Part shown: piece after piece, positions 46,153 to 55,380 of the stretch
How positions within the stretch are numbered: the stretch's first letter is position 1
Layout: every line of letters begins with the position of its first letter
DNA from: 9FT-COMBO-53-11 sp040900215
Lineage (GTDB): Bacteria > Patescibacteriota > WWE3 > 9FT-COMBO-53-11
Assembly: GCA_040900215.1 (NCBI GenBank)
Contig: JBBDZL010000027.1
Span: forward strand, 1 to 60,904
Length of the DNA stretch: 60,904 nt
Direction of reading: 5' to 3'
Made by a program: the position numbers and the translations under genes
Notes under the pieces: model-generated
Database searches by the model: none
What the model saw: only the letters and a program-made list of their open reading frames with translations
Told to the model about the DNA's origin: nothing

Positions 46153-47565
46153 TTATGATACGCGACTCCGAGTGGCTTTCTCAATTTCGGAGCGGGCATG
46201 TTCGGTTTTGACAAAGCGCAGCCAATCCACCGAAGGCTTCTTACCTTTGGCGATCATAATCTCCACAACCTCGCCGGTCCGCAAAGGGTAGTTCAAGGAA
46301 ACCGCTTTCCCGTTCGCCTTGGCGCCGGCGCACTCCCGGCCGATCTGGGTGTGAACCGCGAAGGCGAAATCCACCGGAGTGGCGCCCTTGGGCAAAACCT
46401 TAACATCCCCCTTGGGCGTAAACACAAAGACCTGTTCGGGAAAGAGCTCCAAGTTCTGGCCCTTGCCCCAATCCAGCAGCGACTCAACCATCCGGATCCT
46501 CTCGCCGGCGGCCAGGTGCCGGTCGCCCTTCTCTTTATAAATAGAATGGGCGGCCAAGCCGTACTCCGCCGCCTCGTGCATTTCCCGCGTCCGGATCTGA
46601 ATCTCCACCAGCTGGCCATCGGCTTCAAAGACGGCGTGAACCGACCGGTAGCCGTTCGATTTGGGGCGGGCGATGTAGTCGTCAAAGAACTCGGGAACTT
46701 CCTTCCAGTTTTTCCGGGCTAGGTCCAAAATCCGGTAGCAATTTTCTACCGTGTCCGTAATTACCCGCAGCCCGAGAACGTCAAACATTTTCCCGCGAGC
46801 CCGGCTCTCGTAGCGCGGCAGCTTGCGGTAGACACCGAAGAGGTGCTTGGTCCGATCGGTAACCGATCCGGAAATCTTTTGGGCGGCCAGGTCGGCGGAA
46901 AGCTTTCGGGAAACGAGCTTCACCACCCGTTCCATCTTCTCGCTCTCGCGGCGCACCTCGCTTTTGATCTTGGCAAAATCCTGGGGGTGAAGAATTTCAA
47001 AGGACAAATCCTCCATCTCGGACTTGAAGCGATAGAGGCCCAAGATCTCTGCCAGAGGGGCCCAGATATCAAAAACCTTTTGGGCGGAGATCCGGCGTTC
47101 TTCTTCCGCTAGAATTGCCGAGGTGCGCAGGTTGTGGATCTTGTCTGCGATCCGGATCACCAAAACCCGCGGATCGTGAATTGAAGCGAGGATGAGGTGG
47201 CGCAGATTCTCCCAGTTCCGGCCTTTGCCTGCTTCCGATCGACCGCTCGCCGCCCGCACTACCGTCATGCCGTCCACCAGCGCCGCCACCTCTTCCCCAA
47301 ACTCTTTCTCCAGCATCGCCCGATCGACATCACTCAACTCCAGGATGTCGTGGAGAAGAGCCGCCGCCAGCGTGACCGAGTCCGCCCGGTAGTCGGCCAG
47401 ATAGTCGGTGGTTTGAAGCAGGTGGGTGAGTTCCTCTTCGCCGTTGAGGCGCTTCTGGCCCAGGTGGGCGACATCCGCAAAGGCGTAGGCCCGGCGGATC
47501 AAATCCAAATCCGCCTCCCGCTCGTATTCCCGGTGTTTTTGTAAGATGGTCTCCAAATTCAACAT
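46153..47565 (-). CDS. rel: Rel-type (p)ppGpp synthetase/hydrolase, C-terminally short
   Basis: 470 residues against about 730 in typical Rel. HD hydrolase domain with AHLGQKR, ELTHLL and AALLHDILELSDVD; synthetase domain with DVLGLRVITDTVENCYRI, PKSNGYRSVHAVF and VEIQIRTREMHEAAEYGLAAH; TGS domain VFVFTPKGDVKVLPKGATPVDFAFAVHTQIG. The helical, zinc-finger and ACT regions are missing, so ribosome-dependent control may be altered. Between recJ (11-nt gap) and aspS. Confidence 0.94.
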   Translation of the reverse strand: MLNLETILQKHREYEREADLDLIRRAYAFADVAHLGQKRLNGEEELTHLLQTTDYLADYRADSVTLAAALLHDILELSDVDRAMLEKEFGEEVAALVDGMTVVRAASGRSEAGKGRNWENLRHLILASIHDPRVLVIRIADKIHNLRTSAILAEEERRISAQKVFDIWAPLAEILGLYRFKSEMEDLSFEILHPQDFAKIKSEVRRESEKMERVVKLVSRKLSADLAAQKISGSVTDRTKHLFGVYRKLPRYESRARGKMFDVLGLRVITDTVENCYRILDLARKNWKEVPEFFDDYIARPKSNGYRSVHAVFEADGQLVEIQIRTREMHEAAEYGLAAHSIYKEKGDRHLAAGERIRMVESLLDWGKGQNLELFPEQVFVFTPKGDVKVLPKGATPVDFAFAVHTQIGRECAGAKANGKAVSLNYPLRTGEVVEIMIAKGKKPSVDWLRFVKTEHARSEIEKATRSRVS

Positions 47566-47576
47566 CTAACGCTAGA

Positions 47577-49202
47577 TTAGCAAGATAGTTTCATATCCCG
47601 CGCTTTGAGGACGATCCCCTCTCGGCCGTTCCAGCGATCAAGCTGGGGAGTGTAGGCGAAATCAATTTTCTGGCCGCGCTCCAGCGATTGGGAGGCGTTG
47701 AACCACAGAACTTCGAAGGACGGCGCCACTCCCAGCTTGAGATGATTCTTCCCCCGACCGACTTTCCTAACCTGCTGAACCTCAACCCCCTCCGCCAAAA
47801 AGAGGGAATCGGGGTTGCCGACCCCGTGGGGCGCAAACTTCCGGAGCTCATTTACTAGCTTCTGATCAACCCTATCCAAGGAGAGGCGGGCATCAATCTT
47901 AAGTAGAGGCTGAGGATCCAATTTCTCCAGCAGCGGGGCGGCGTTTTGGCGGACCCGTTTGACAAACTTTTCCAGATTTTCGGTCCGGATCGTAAAGCCG
48001 GCGGCGGCGGCGTGGCCGCCGACGTCTTCCAGAAGATCTTCCTCGGCCCGCAGGACGTCGACAATATTCAAGCCGTTGACGGAACGGGCCGAACCCTTAG
48101 AAAAATCTTTCCCCTGGGAAACCACGATCGCCGGCCGGCCGTACTCCTCCGCGATCCGACCCGCGACCAAACCAATAATCCCCTCGTGCCAGGAGTCGTG
48201 GTAAACCACGATCAGGCCGTCGCCTTCCTCCACCAGTCCCTTGGCATGGTCGAAAGTGTGGACCGTCATCGCCTGGCGCTCGGTGTTGGCTTGATTGAGA
48301 ACCTGGGCCAGTTGAAACGCTTGGGTGCGATTCGAGGTACAGAGGAGGCGAAGAGCTTCAATCCCGTGCTTGATCCGGCCGATGGCATTGATCCGCGGCC
48401 CCAACACCCAGCCCGCGGCAAAGCTGTCCAGCTCCCCCTTAAAACCGGCAACCTCCGCCAGCGCCGCCAAGCCGGGACGCTCCCGCCGGTTCAGCACCTC
48501 AAAACCGGCCTTTACCAAAGCCCGGTTCGCCCCCAAAAGAGGCTGGAGATCGGCGATCGTGGCGATGGCCACCAGATCTAGTTGTTTGGTTATTTGGTTT
48601 TCTGGTTGTTTGGAGAGATGGGAAGCTAAGAGCCAGGCGATGCCGGTTCCACAGAGGGCGGTGGTGTGGACGATCGCCGCCGCCGCCGGCAGTTTCTCGG
48701 GTTTTAGGTGGTGGTCGGTGATGATTAGATCCATCCCCAGCTCCCGCGCCAGCTCGGCTTCCTCGACCGCCGTGATGCCGGAATCCACCGTCACGATCAA
48801 GCGGCAGCCTTCTGCCGATAGTTTCTTAATCCCGGCCGCATTTAACCCGTATCCTTCTTGGAACCGGTCCGGGATATGGGGCAAAGCATTCGCCCCCAAT
48901 CCGTAAATGGTTTGCCAAAGAACGGCCGCAGCGCAGACCCCATCCACATCGTAGTCCCCCCAAACGATGATCTTCTCCTTATTTTCGATGGCCGCTTGAA
49001 TCCGGGAAACGGCTTGATCGAGTTGTCCTTTGTCAAGATCCGGGAAAAAATTATCTAATTGATTAATGAGTTCGTTAGGAGAAGGGGGATTAAAGAAATC
49101 TTCGGGATCCTTGATACCCCGGTTCTCCAGCAGGATCTCTACTAACTGTTCTCTACTCTCTACTCTCTGTTCATTAATGAGTTCCCAACGCTTCTCGATC
49201 AT
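47577..49202 (-). CDS. recJ: single-stranded-DNA exonuclease RecJ
   Basis: 541 residues from MIEKRWELINEQR. DHH phosphoesterase: WGDYDVDGVCAAA (about 77-89), VTVDSGIT, IITDHHLKPE (about 160), GGHAAAAGFTI (DHHA1, about 400) and a C-terminal OB-like part. Degrades 5'-ended ssDNA in repair and recombination. The ATG overlaps the secF stop (ATGA). Two short-period repeat tracts (48581-48612, 8 nt; 49136-49171, 7 nt) encode KQPENQITKQ and EQRVESREQLVE. Confidence 0.95.
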   Translation of the reverse strand: MIEKRWELINEQRVESREQLVEILLENRGIKDPEDFFNPPSPNELINQLDNFFPDLDKGQLDQAVSRIQAAIENKEKIIVWGDYDVDGVCAAAVLWQTIYGLGANALPHIPDRFQEGYGLNAAGIKKLSAEGCRLIVTVDSGITAVEEAELARELGMDLIITDHHLKPEKLPAAAAIVHTTALCGTGIAWLLASHLSKQPENQITKQLDLVAIATIADLQPLLGANRALVKAGFEVLNRRERPGLAALAEVAGFKGELDSFAAGWVLGPRINAIGRIKHGIEALRLLCTSNRTQAFQLAQVLNQANTERQAMTVHTFDHAKGLVEEGDGLIVVYHDSWHEGIIGLVAGRIAEEYGRPAIVVSQGKDFSKGSARSVNGLNIVDVLRAEEDLLEDVGGHAAAAGFTIRTENLEKFVKRVRQNAAPLLEKLDPQPLLKIDARLSLDRVDQKLVNELRKFAPHGVGNPDSLFLAEGVEVQQVRKVGRGKNHLKLGVAPSFEVLWFNASQSLERGQKIDFAYTPQLDRWNGREGIVLKARDMKLSC

Positions 49203-50098
49203 CCCAAACGGAGAATCCCCCGCCAACCGTGCTTGATCGAAAGCTTGTGCCAGACCACCAAGAGCGGCGCCGCATTGAAGGTCGAGGAGTAGGTCCCCGA
49301 AACCGTTCCCACCAAGAGAGCCAGGACGAACCACTTCAAGGTTTCCCCACCCAAGAAGAACAGCGCCAGGAGCATAAAAACAATCGTTAGCGAGTTGTTG
49401 AGGGAACGCACCAGCGTCTCCCCCACCGCCTGGTCCACTGCCTCCTCCAATCCGAGGCGGGAGATCCGCCGGATCTCCCGGATCCGATCAAAAACCACGA
49501 TCGTGTCGTGGACCGAGAAAGAGAGCGTGGTCAGGACCGCCGTGACGAACAGCGTTCCCACTTCCACTCCCGCGAAACGGCCCAGCAGGGAGAAAACCCC
49601 GAACAGGATCAGGGTATCGTGGAGCATCGCGAGAATCGCTGTCGCGCCGAAAGCCAAATTCTTAAACCGGTAGGCCACGTAGAGCAGGATCGCCAGGGTT
49701 GCCAAGACCACCGCCAGCAAGGCTTTGCGGAGCAGTTCCTCTCCCAACCGGGGGCCCAGGGTTTCAAAGCGGACCTCGGTAAATTCTCCGGCCGCGGCTT
49801 CGATTTTTGGGGAAAGCTCCACCCGCTGGGTGGAACTCAAAGGAACAGTTCGAATCAAGAATTGATTCTCCCCGGAAGACTGCACCTCCACCGCGAGACT
49901 CTCTTTTTCAAAGACTCCCTGGATTTCGCTGCTGACTGCTGGCTGCTGACTGCTGACTAGTTGTATTTCCCACAGCGTCCCGCCGGTGAAATCGACCGAA
50001 GGTTTAAGGCCGAAGAGAGACAATGAGATTACCCCCGGCAAAATCACCGCTAAGGAAACCAAGAAAAATATCGCTTTGTATTTCATAAACTTCAACAT
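49199..50098 (-). CDS. secF: protein translocase subunit SecF
   Basis: 299 residues, six helices. FKPSVDFTGGTLWEI near the N-terminus, the TM4 Asp in FSVHDTIVVFDRIRE, and FLGGETLKWFVLALLVGTVSGTYSS at the end. With SecD it uses the proton motive force to finish protein export. A CTGCTGA-type heptamer tract (49929-49962) encodes SSQQPAVSS in the first periplasmic loop. One base separates it from secD; it overlaps recJ. Confidence 0.97.
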   Translation of the reverse strand: MLKFMKYKAIFFLVSLAVILPGVISLSLFGLKPSVDFTGGTLWEIQLVSSQQPAVSSEIQGVFEKESLAVEVQSSGENQFLIRTVPLSSTQRVELSPKIEAAAGEFTEVRFETLGPRLGEELLRKALLAVVLATLAILLYVAYRFKNLAFGATAILAMLHDTLILFGVFSLLGRFAGVEVGTLFVTAVLTTLSFSVHDTIVVFDRIREIRRISRLGLEEAVDQAVGETLVRSLNNSLTIVFMLLALFFLGGETLKWFVLALLVGTVSGTYSSTFNAAPLLVVWHKLSIKHGWRGILRLG

Positions 50099-50099
50099 C

Positions 50100-51362
50100 T
50101 TAGCGATAAAAAACCCGCACCAGCGTCCGCGTCACCAAAACTCCCGTGAAAAGCGAAATCAAAACTCCCAGCCCGAGAGTCAGCGCAAAGCCCCGGACCA
50201 TCCCGGAAGTCACCAGGAAAGACCAATTGAAAGGGTTGAACAGGATGAAGACCGTTATCAGGGTGGCGAGGTTGGCGTCCCGGATTGAATCCCAAGCCCG
50301 GCCGAAACCCAGCTCCATCGCCGTCTTGAGATCCTTCCCCCACCGCTGCTCTTCCTTGATCCGCTCAAAGACCAGAATGTTGGCATCCACCGCCATCCCA
50401 ACCGAAAGGATAAAGCCCGCAATTCCCGAGAGAGTCAGCGTCACCGGCACCAGCTTATAAATTGCCAAAGTCAGAATGCTGTAAATAGCGAGCGCCGCCG
50501 CCGCCAAGATCCCCAACCGGCCGTAATTGCCCAGCATAAAGAAAATTACCAGCGCCAAGCCGAGCAGGCCGGCCACCACGCTTTTCTGAAGCTGCTCCAT
50601 CCCTAAGGTCGGGCCGATTTGCCTTCTCTCCAGAACCGAGATCGGCGTCGGCAGGGCCCCGGCGTTCAGCTGTGCCACAAAGAGACGGGCTTCCGCCAGC
50701 GAAAACGAACCGGTGATCACCGCGCTGCCGCCGGATATTTTACCCTCGACGGTCGGCGCCGAGAGAAGCGCCTGGTCCAAGAAAATAGCTAGCGGCTGGC
50801 CGATGTTGCGGGCGGTGATCTCTTCGAATTTAAGCGCCCCTTCGGCAGTGAAAACCAAACCGATCTGGGGATTGCCGGTGGTGCTGTCGAATTGCAGTTC
50901 GGCCCTCGTCAAGTCTTTGCCGGTTAAGCCGGTCGGAGTAAAGCTTTCCCCCTCGCGAAAGTCTAATTGGGCGGTGGACCCCAAAAGAGCCAGCGCCTGC
51001 TCGGTGTCGGTCACCCCCGGCAGTTCGATTAGAATTCGATAGGATTCTCCCAGCCGAGAGGTTTGGACCGTCGGTTCCGCCACGCCCAGGAAATCCACCC
51101 GCCGTTCCACCACCGCCCGGGCGCTCTCCAGCGCCTGGGCCCGCTCCGATTCCGGAACCGCCGCCATGTCGGCCTCCAAAACCAGCTGCAAGCCTCCCTG
51201 CAGATCAAGCCCCCGGCGCAGCGTGAAATCGTAGGGAAAACTCCGGCCCAATACCCGGACTTCGCCTTTTCCGTTCCAAAGAAAACCGCCCGCCGCCGGA
51301 ATGGCTGCCAAGAGAGTCAAAAAAATAACCAGCAGAAGAACTCGAAAGGGAGTAAATTTCAT
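50100..51362 (-). CDS. secD: protein translocase subunit SecD
   Basis: 420 residues: N-terminal helix, RRGLDLQGGLQLVLE (D1 motif, about 48-62), P1 domain with VDFLGVAEPTVQ, then five helices with SVGMAVDANILVFERIKEE (conserved Asp, about 330). Shorter P1 than E. coli SecD but normal for compact genomes. The ATG overlaps the AbrB stop (ATGA). Forms SecDF with the next gene. Confidence 0.97.
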   Translation of the reverse strand: MKFTPFRVLLLVIFLTLLAAIPAAGGFLWNGKGEVRVLGRSFPYDFTLRRGLDLQGGLQLVLEADMAAVPESERAQALESARAVVERRVDFLGVAEPTVQTSRLGESYRILIELPGVTDTEQALALLGSTAQLDFREGESFTPTGLTGKDLTRAELQFDSTTGNPQIGLVFTAEGALKFEEITARNIGQPLAIFLDQALLSAPTVEGKISGGSAVITGSFSLAEARLFVAQLNAGALPTPISVLERRQIGPTLGMEQLQKSVVAGLLGLALVIFFMLGNYGRLGILAAAALAIYSILTLAIYKLVPVTLTLSGIAGFILSVGMAVDANILVFERIKEEQRWGKDLKTAMELGFGRAWDSIRDANLATLITVFILFNPFNWSFLVTSGMVRGFALTLGLGVLISLFTGVLVTRTLVRVFYR

Positions 51363-51544
51363 TGTTTCTTTTCAACCGCCAATGGGAGCTGCCGAGCCGA
51401 GGGGAAACGGAAGGTAATTTCGCTCCTGACGTAATTAACCCCCACCTCCACCGGATCACCGATTTTCAAATTTAAGGCTTGAATGAATTCCGAGGGCAAA
51501 GTAACGGCCGCCGAATTTCCCGTCTGAATAATTTTCTTAGCCAT
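51359..51544 (-). CDS. AbrB/MazE-type small DNA-binding protein
   Basis: 61 residues: MAKKIIQTGNSAAVTLPSEFIQALNLKIGDPVEVGV is a swapped-hairpin AbrB domain; the tail is basic. It could be a transition-state-like regulator or the antitoxin of a toxin pair, but no toxin gene is adjacent. It sits between the winged-helix gene (26 nt) and secD (4-nt overlap), so it may tune this operon. Confidence 0.85.
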   Translation of the reverse strand: MAKKIIQTGNSAAVTLPSEFIQALNLKIGDPVEVGVNYVRSEITFRFPSARQLPLAVEKKQ

Positions 51545-51570
51545 CGCCCCAATGATATCAGGACGGCTCG

Positions 51571-52230
51571 CTAAAGCGATAAGTAACTGTCCGCCCCGGT
51601 GGTTAGGACCACTTTGGGCTGCAGCAGCGCATTGATGATGAGCGGATCCCGGCGCTTCTTGAGCTCTTCAAACTCTTTTTCAGAGAGAACCGCGTAATTG
51701 ATCTCATTCCCCCGGTGCTTCTCCTCCTCCTTGACGATGCCGGAGATTTTTGTCACCGGAATTCGGCCGACGACCAGAATGTCGATTTCCTCCGGCCCCG
51801 CCGCCCTTCCCAGCAGGAAGGGAATGGAAACAAAAGCAAATTTGATCTCGCGGTTGTTCCGGCCTACCAGCGCCTTCCCGATGCCCTCCTCCTTAACCAA
51901 AAGGCCTAGGATTTCACTCAGCAGGGGGAAATCGTGGCGCAGCTGGTAATAGATCCGGTTCTTCTGGGGGCTGGGCTGCAGCATCCCCAATCCGGTCAGG
52001 TTTCCCAGCTCCCGCCGCACCGCATTGATTTCGGTCCCGACTTGGCGCGTAATTTCGCGCACGTGGTACGAAACCGCCGGCCGCAGCAGGAAGAGCTTGA
52101 GAATATCCACCCGCACCTGGGAAACGAAGAGTTTCTTCAGCGTTCCCGCTGCCGACACCAGATTTCGCGACCCGGCGCGGGCTCGGCGTACCGTTCTCCT
52201 TATTTTTCGACCCGGTTTAATTAAAGCCAT
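51571..52230 (-). CDS. winged-helix regulator fused to nucleotidyltransferase-like domain
   Basis: 219 residues. Basic N-terminus, wHTH at about 32-98 (FVSQVRVDILKLFLLRPAVSYHVREITRQVGTEINAVRRELGNLTGLGM), and a C-terminal part with EEIDILVVGRIPVTKISGIVKEEEK that resembles the MNT nucleotidyltransferase fold, but the catalytic GS..SD.D motif is reduced to EEIDIL. Such fusions occur as transcriptional regulators in archaea and CPR; catalysis is doubtful. Follows the DUF3048 gene by 16 nt. Confidence 0.78.
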   Translation of the reverse strand: MALIKPGRKIRRTVRRARAGSRNLVSAAGTLKKLFVSQVRVDILKLFLLRPAVSYHVREITRQVGTEINAVRRELGNLTGLGMLQPSPQKNRIYYQLRHDFPLLSEILGLLVKEEGIGKALVGRNNREIKFAFVSIPFLLGRAAGPEEIDILVVGRIPVTKISGIVKEEEKHRGNEINYAVLSEKEFEELKKRRDPLIINALLQPKVVLTTGADSYLSL

Positions 52231-52246
52231 TAATTTTCACCCCCCT

Positions 52247-53383
52247 TCACTTTGGAACGATCTCGATCCAAGTCAAACCTCGATTAAAGCTGATTTCGTT
52301 GTTAGTACCGCGCCGATAAAACTTCATCCGCGAAGAGAGGGAGGAACGCTTCCAAGTCGCCAGGATCTTAGTGCCGTCCAGATAGACTTCGGCATTACCC
52401 TGCCCAATGATGGTGTAGAGGCGGTGGCCGGTCCCATCCCCGGCCGAGACATCGGTCATGTAGGCGAGGACTACGTTCTGGGCGGAGAGTTGCTGTTTCG
52501 TCGCCTGGTCGAGGTGTTTTTTCCCGCCCTGGAATCTTAGATAGGAGTTCGTAATCGGATCGTATCGCCATTCCCCCGCGTAAGAGGACGGGTAGCTCCA
52601 AAACTTAAAGGAAATCTTTTGGGAAGCGGGCCGATCGGCGTAAGGCGCGTCGGCCTTGAAAGCCCACTGCGAAAAATCGGGCAACTTATTGGTTCCCGGA
52701 TAGAGCGCTTCTCCCGCCTGCCAAAGCTTGCTGGTTGAGGTGTACTTGATGTTGGAGAGCGTCACGCCGTTGGAGAGCTTGACTTTCCCGCCGGAGGCGA
52801 AGGTGGCCTCCCCCAGCCGAAATTGGTCCAGGTCCAGCACCCCGTGAGCGGGAATGTAGGAATGGATGTTGGCCGGCCCAGGCGTCCCCGCGCCGCCGAC
52901 ATGGGCGTAGTAGGCCGGAAACTCTAACGACCAACCGATGTAGTAGACGCGGGCGGAGCGGACAGGGCCGAGCTTGGCCACCGCCTGATCGTGGAAGACC
53001 GCCAGAAAGCGGGTGATCCCGCCCTCGGCGACGGCTTCGTAGATCAAAACGGCTTTCTGCAGTCCGAATTGGTGAGGGCGGGCTAGTTCGTGGTTGTCAA
53101 TCATCACTGCCAACGGCCGCTGATCCTGCCAAGAATCCGCCTCCTCTTCCGAGTAAAAAACTCCCCGGAGGGGACCGGTGATCTCCCGAATAGTCTCGTC
53201 CGCCAAAACGACATCCGACTCTCCATCGGAACTGCCTAAGGGATTAATAATCGGGATGGAAAGGTAATCGGCCAGGAAGAATGATCCAACGCCAGCCCCG
53301 AAAACAAAAAGAAACCAAGCGGTTAAGAAAATCCCGCGGCGGCGGCTCTTGAAAAATTTACTCAATCGGATGCGCAAGTTCAT
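52247..53383 (-). CDS. DUF3048 (YerB-like) anchored protein
   Basis: 378 residues from MNLRIRLSKFFKSRRRG. One N-terminal anchor (about 19-40), then the DUF3048 core: RPLAVMIDNHELARPHQFGLQKAVLIYEAVAEGGITRFLAVF (about 90-130), GPVRSARVYYIGW, YAHVGGAG, and the C-terminal half LAYMTDVSAGDGTGHRLYTIIGQGNAEVYLDG. Function unknown; the domain is extracytoplasmic. The reading frame continues upstream to 53530, but the basic-hydrophobic start at 53383 is the natural one. Confidence 0.88.
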   Translation of the reverse strand: MNLRIRLSKFFKSRRRGIFLTAWFLFVFGAGVGSFFLADYLSIPIINPLGSSDGESDVVLADETIREITGPLRGVFYSEEEADSWQDQRPLAVMIDNHELARPHQFGLQKAVLIYEAVAEGGITRFLAVFHDQAVAKLGPVRSARVYYIGWSLEFPAYYAHVGGAGTPGPANIHSYIPAHGVLDLDQFRLGEATFASGGKVKLSNGVTLSNIKYTSTSKLWQAGEALYPGTNKLPDFSQWAFKADAPYADRPASQKISFKFWSYPSSYAGEWRYDPITNSYLRFQGGKKHLDQATKQQLSAQNVVLAYMTDVSAGDGTGHRLYTIIGQGNAEVYLDGTKILATWKRSSLSSRMKFYRRGTNNEISFNRGLTWIEIVPK

Positions 53384-53446
53384 TACCCAATTTATCAGAA
53401 ATGATAAGAGATAAGCAAGAAGAAATAAGATATCGGAGAAATCGAT

Positions 53447-53452
53447 TATAAT
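53447..53452 (+). promoter_or_regulatory. TATAAT box 6 nt before a GTG start
   Basis: TATAAT followed by GGGAGC and the GTG at 53459. If used, transcription would begin on the start codon. No clear -35. Confidence 0.45.
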
Positions 53453-53458
53453 GGGAGC

Positions 53459-53746
53459 GTGGCTAAGAAAACCCGCCGGGAAAAAGAAATCGCCGAACTC
53501 CGCCGGCAGCTGGAGGCCCTTAAGGCCCAAACCAAGAACTACCGAAAAGCAGAAGAGCCCGCTCCGACCGAAGAAGAACCAACGCAGGTGGGAAAGCTGG
53601 CCGGAGGCCAGTCGTCCGCTGGACGAGAAACCGCGGTAAAAATCCGCCGGGTTGACCCCAAATTCATTAAGAAAGATTTGCTAAAGACGCTGGTTCTCAC
53701 GATCCTGGCTCTAGCGCTCCTCGCCCTCGCCGTCGGACTTATCTAG
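53459..53746 (+). CDS. small coiled-coil protein with C-terminal TM
   Basis: 95 residues with a GTG start. Basic coiled coil (KKTRREKEIAELRRQLEALKAQTK), an acidic/Pro linker, and one C-terminal helix (TLVLTILALALLALAVGLI). Family not recognised. An ATG at 53451 in another frame is not preferred because that frame gives a Pro/Arg-rich, unstructured product. The stop overlaps the convergent comM end by 4 bp. Confidence 0.6.
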   Translation: MAKKTRREKEIAELRRQLEALKAQTKNYRKAEEPAPTEEEPTQVGKLAGGQSSAGRETAVKIRRVDPKFIKKDLLKTLVLTILALALLALAVGLI

Positions 53747-55269
53747 AGTTCCTCTCGAGGTCGATATTGGAGTGCCTCCGCTATGTGTTCGGGGAGGATC
53801 TCGGCTACTCCGGCCAAATCGGCCACCGTCCGGGCCACTTTCAAAACCTTGTGGTAGGCTCGGGCCGAGAGCGCCATTTGCGAAACCGCCTGGCGGATCA
53901 GCGTCTGGGCCTCGGCCGTCGCCGGGCAATAGAGCAGTACTTCCTTGGAGGAGAGCTCGCCGTTGCTGTAGATATTCTTCCCCTCGTAGCGAGCCAGCTG
54001 AAGGTTCCGCGCCGCCTGAACCTCCTCTCTGATCCGCTTACTGCTTTCCGCCAACGGCTGGCTGCTCATCAGTTTTTCGGTCTTGACCGCTGGAACTTCC
54101 ACGTGAAGGTCGATTCGGTCCAAGATCGGGCCGGAAACTTTCTTCTTGTATTGGGAAATCTGGTGGGCGGTGCAGGTACAGCGGCGGCGGGGATCGCCGA
54201 GGAAACCGCAAGGGCAGGGGTTCTCCGCCGTCACCAGCAGGAACTTCGCCGGAAAAGTAATCGTTCCCGCCGCCCGCGAAACCGTGACCACTCCGTCCTC
54301 CAATGGCTGGCGTAAGGCTTCCAAAACATGGCGGGGAAACTCCGGGAACTCGTCCAGGAAAAGTACGCCGCGGTGGGCTAAGGAAATTTCACCAGGCGAA
54401 GGCCGGGTCCCGCCCCCGATCAAGCCGATCCGGGAAGTGGTGTGGTGAGGAGAACGGAAGGGACGCCGTTTTACCAGGGCTTCTCCGGGGGGAAGGTTTC
54501 CCGAGATCGAATAGATTTTGGTTACCTCTAGCGCTTCGGCAGGAGCCAGCTGGGGAAGGATGGAAGGCAGGGCCCGCGCCATCAGGGTCTTGCCCGCTCC
54601 GGGAGGGCCGGCCAGCCGCAGGTTATGGCCTCCGGCGGCGGCGATTTCGAAGGCCCGCTTGGCGTGCTCTTGGCCCAGAATATCGCCGAAATCGAATTCG
54701 GCCTCTTCTTCCTTAATCAGGTCAGAGATCTCGGCGGTTTCAGCATGGTCAATTTTCTTTAAGCCGAGGAAGTGCTGCATCAAGTCATAGAGGGTGGCGA
54801 CCGGATAGACCTCGACCCCGTGGACGATCGAGGCCTCGGCGGAATTAACAGCCGGCAAGAATACCCGTCTGATCCTTTCCTCTTTGGCAAGCAAAACCGC
54901 CGGCAGAACGCCGGGGGTTGAGCGGAGCGACCCATCCAGCGAAAGCTCTCCCAGCACCAGGATATCCTGCAGTTCGGTCGGAATCTGCCCGGAGGCCATT
55001 AGTATTCCCAGAGCGATCGGCAGATCGTAATAGGAACCCTCTTTCTTCAGATCAGCCGGGGCGAGATTGACGGTAATGCGGTAGTTGGGGAAATCGGCTT
55101 CGGTGTTAATAATGGCCGAGCGGACCCGGTCGCGGCTTTCCTCGACCGCTTTATCGGGCAGACCCACAATCGTAAAAGCCGGGAAACCCCGCTTCTCGAT
55201 ATCCACTTCAACCCGAACCGGGATAGCATTGAGGCCGATCGTAGCGGCGGAAGTAATTTTCGCCAGCAT
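53743..55269 (-). CDS. comM: YifB/ComM family Mg-chelatase-like AAA+ ATPase
   Basis: 508 residues, full length. N-terminal Lon-like fold (MLAKITSAATIGLNAIPVRVEVD..IVGLPDKAVEESRDRVRSAI), Walker A GPPGAGKTL (about 219), Walker B GVLFLDEFPEF, zinc-like loop ENPCPCGFLGDPRRRCTCT, C-terminal SARAYHKVLKVARTVADLAG. ComM is a hexameric helicase that promotes branch migration during natural transformation; its presence fits DNA uptake, which many CPR are suspected to perform. Confidence 0.95.
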   Translation of the reverse strand: MLAKITSAATIGLNAIPVRVEVDIEKRGFPAFTIVGLPDKAVEESRDRVRSAIINTEADFPNYRITVNLAPADLKKEGSYYDLPIALGILMASGQIPTELQDILVLGELSLDGSLRSTPGVLPAVLLAKEERIRRVFLPAVNSAEASIVHGVEVYPVATLYDLMQHFLGLKKIDHAETAEISDLIKEEEAEFDFGDILGQEHAKRAFEIAAAGGHNLRLAGPPGAGKTLMARALPSILPQLAPAEALEVTKIYSISGNLPPGEALVKRRPFRSPHHTTSRIGLIGGGTRPSPGEISLAHRGVLFLDEFPEFPRHVLEALRQPLEDGVVTVSRAAGTITFPAKFLLVTAENPCPCGFLGDPRRRCTCTAHQISQYKKKVSGPILDRIDLHVEVPAVKTEKLMSSQPLAESSKRIREEVQAARNLQLARYEGKNIYSNGELSSKEVLLYCPATAEAQTLIRQAVSQMALSARAYHKVLKVARTVADLAGVAEILPEHIAEALQYRPREEL

Positions 55270-55305
55270 TTTGCTCCCAGCATAACACTGATCTGGAGAA
55301 AATCA

Positions 55306-55344
55306 AGCGGCCATGTGACGGCTCGCTTTGCGAACCTAGCCGCT
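55306..55344 (+). repeat. GAC/TAG hairpin repeat, locus D (5' of rnpB)
   Basis: Outer arms AGCGGC (55306-55311) and GCCGCT (55339-55344) enclose GAC-GG-C-TCGC-TTT-GCGA-A-CC-TA(G). Same inner pattern as loci A-C with different arm sequences that still pair. Directly after it, CCCGTTT/AAACGGG forms a further hairpin before the rnpB promoter. Confidence 0.7.
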
Positions 55345-55363
55345 CCCGTTTTTCAAACGGGCG

Positions 55364-55372
55364 TGGTAAAAT
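55364..55372 (+). promoter_or_regulatory. extended -10 promoter TGGTAAAAT, rnpB
   Basis: TGGTAAAAT ends 8 nt before the first base of the RNase P RNA, the expected distance to a transcription start. Confidence 0.6.
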
Positions 55373-55380
55373 GTAACTGT

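Noticed and set aside
51359..51544. Toxin-antitoxin module based on the AbrB/MazE-like gene
   Set aside because: No toxin-sized gene is adjacent; the neighbours are a regulator fusion and secD in one operon.
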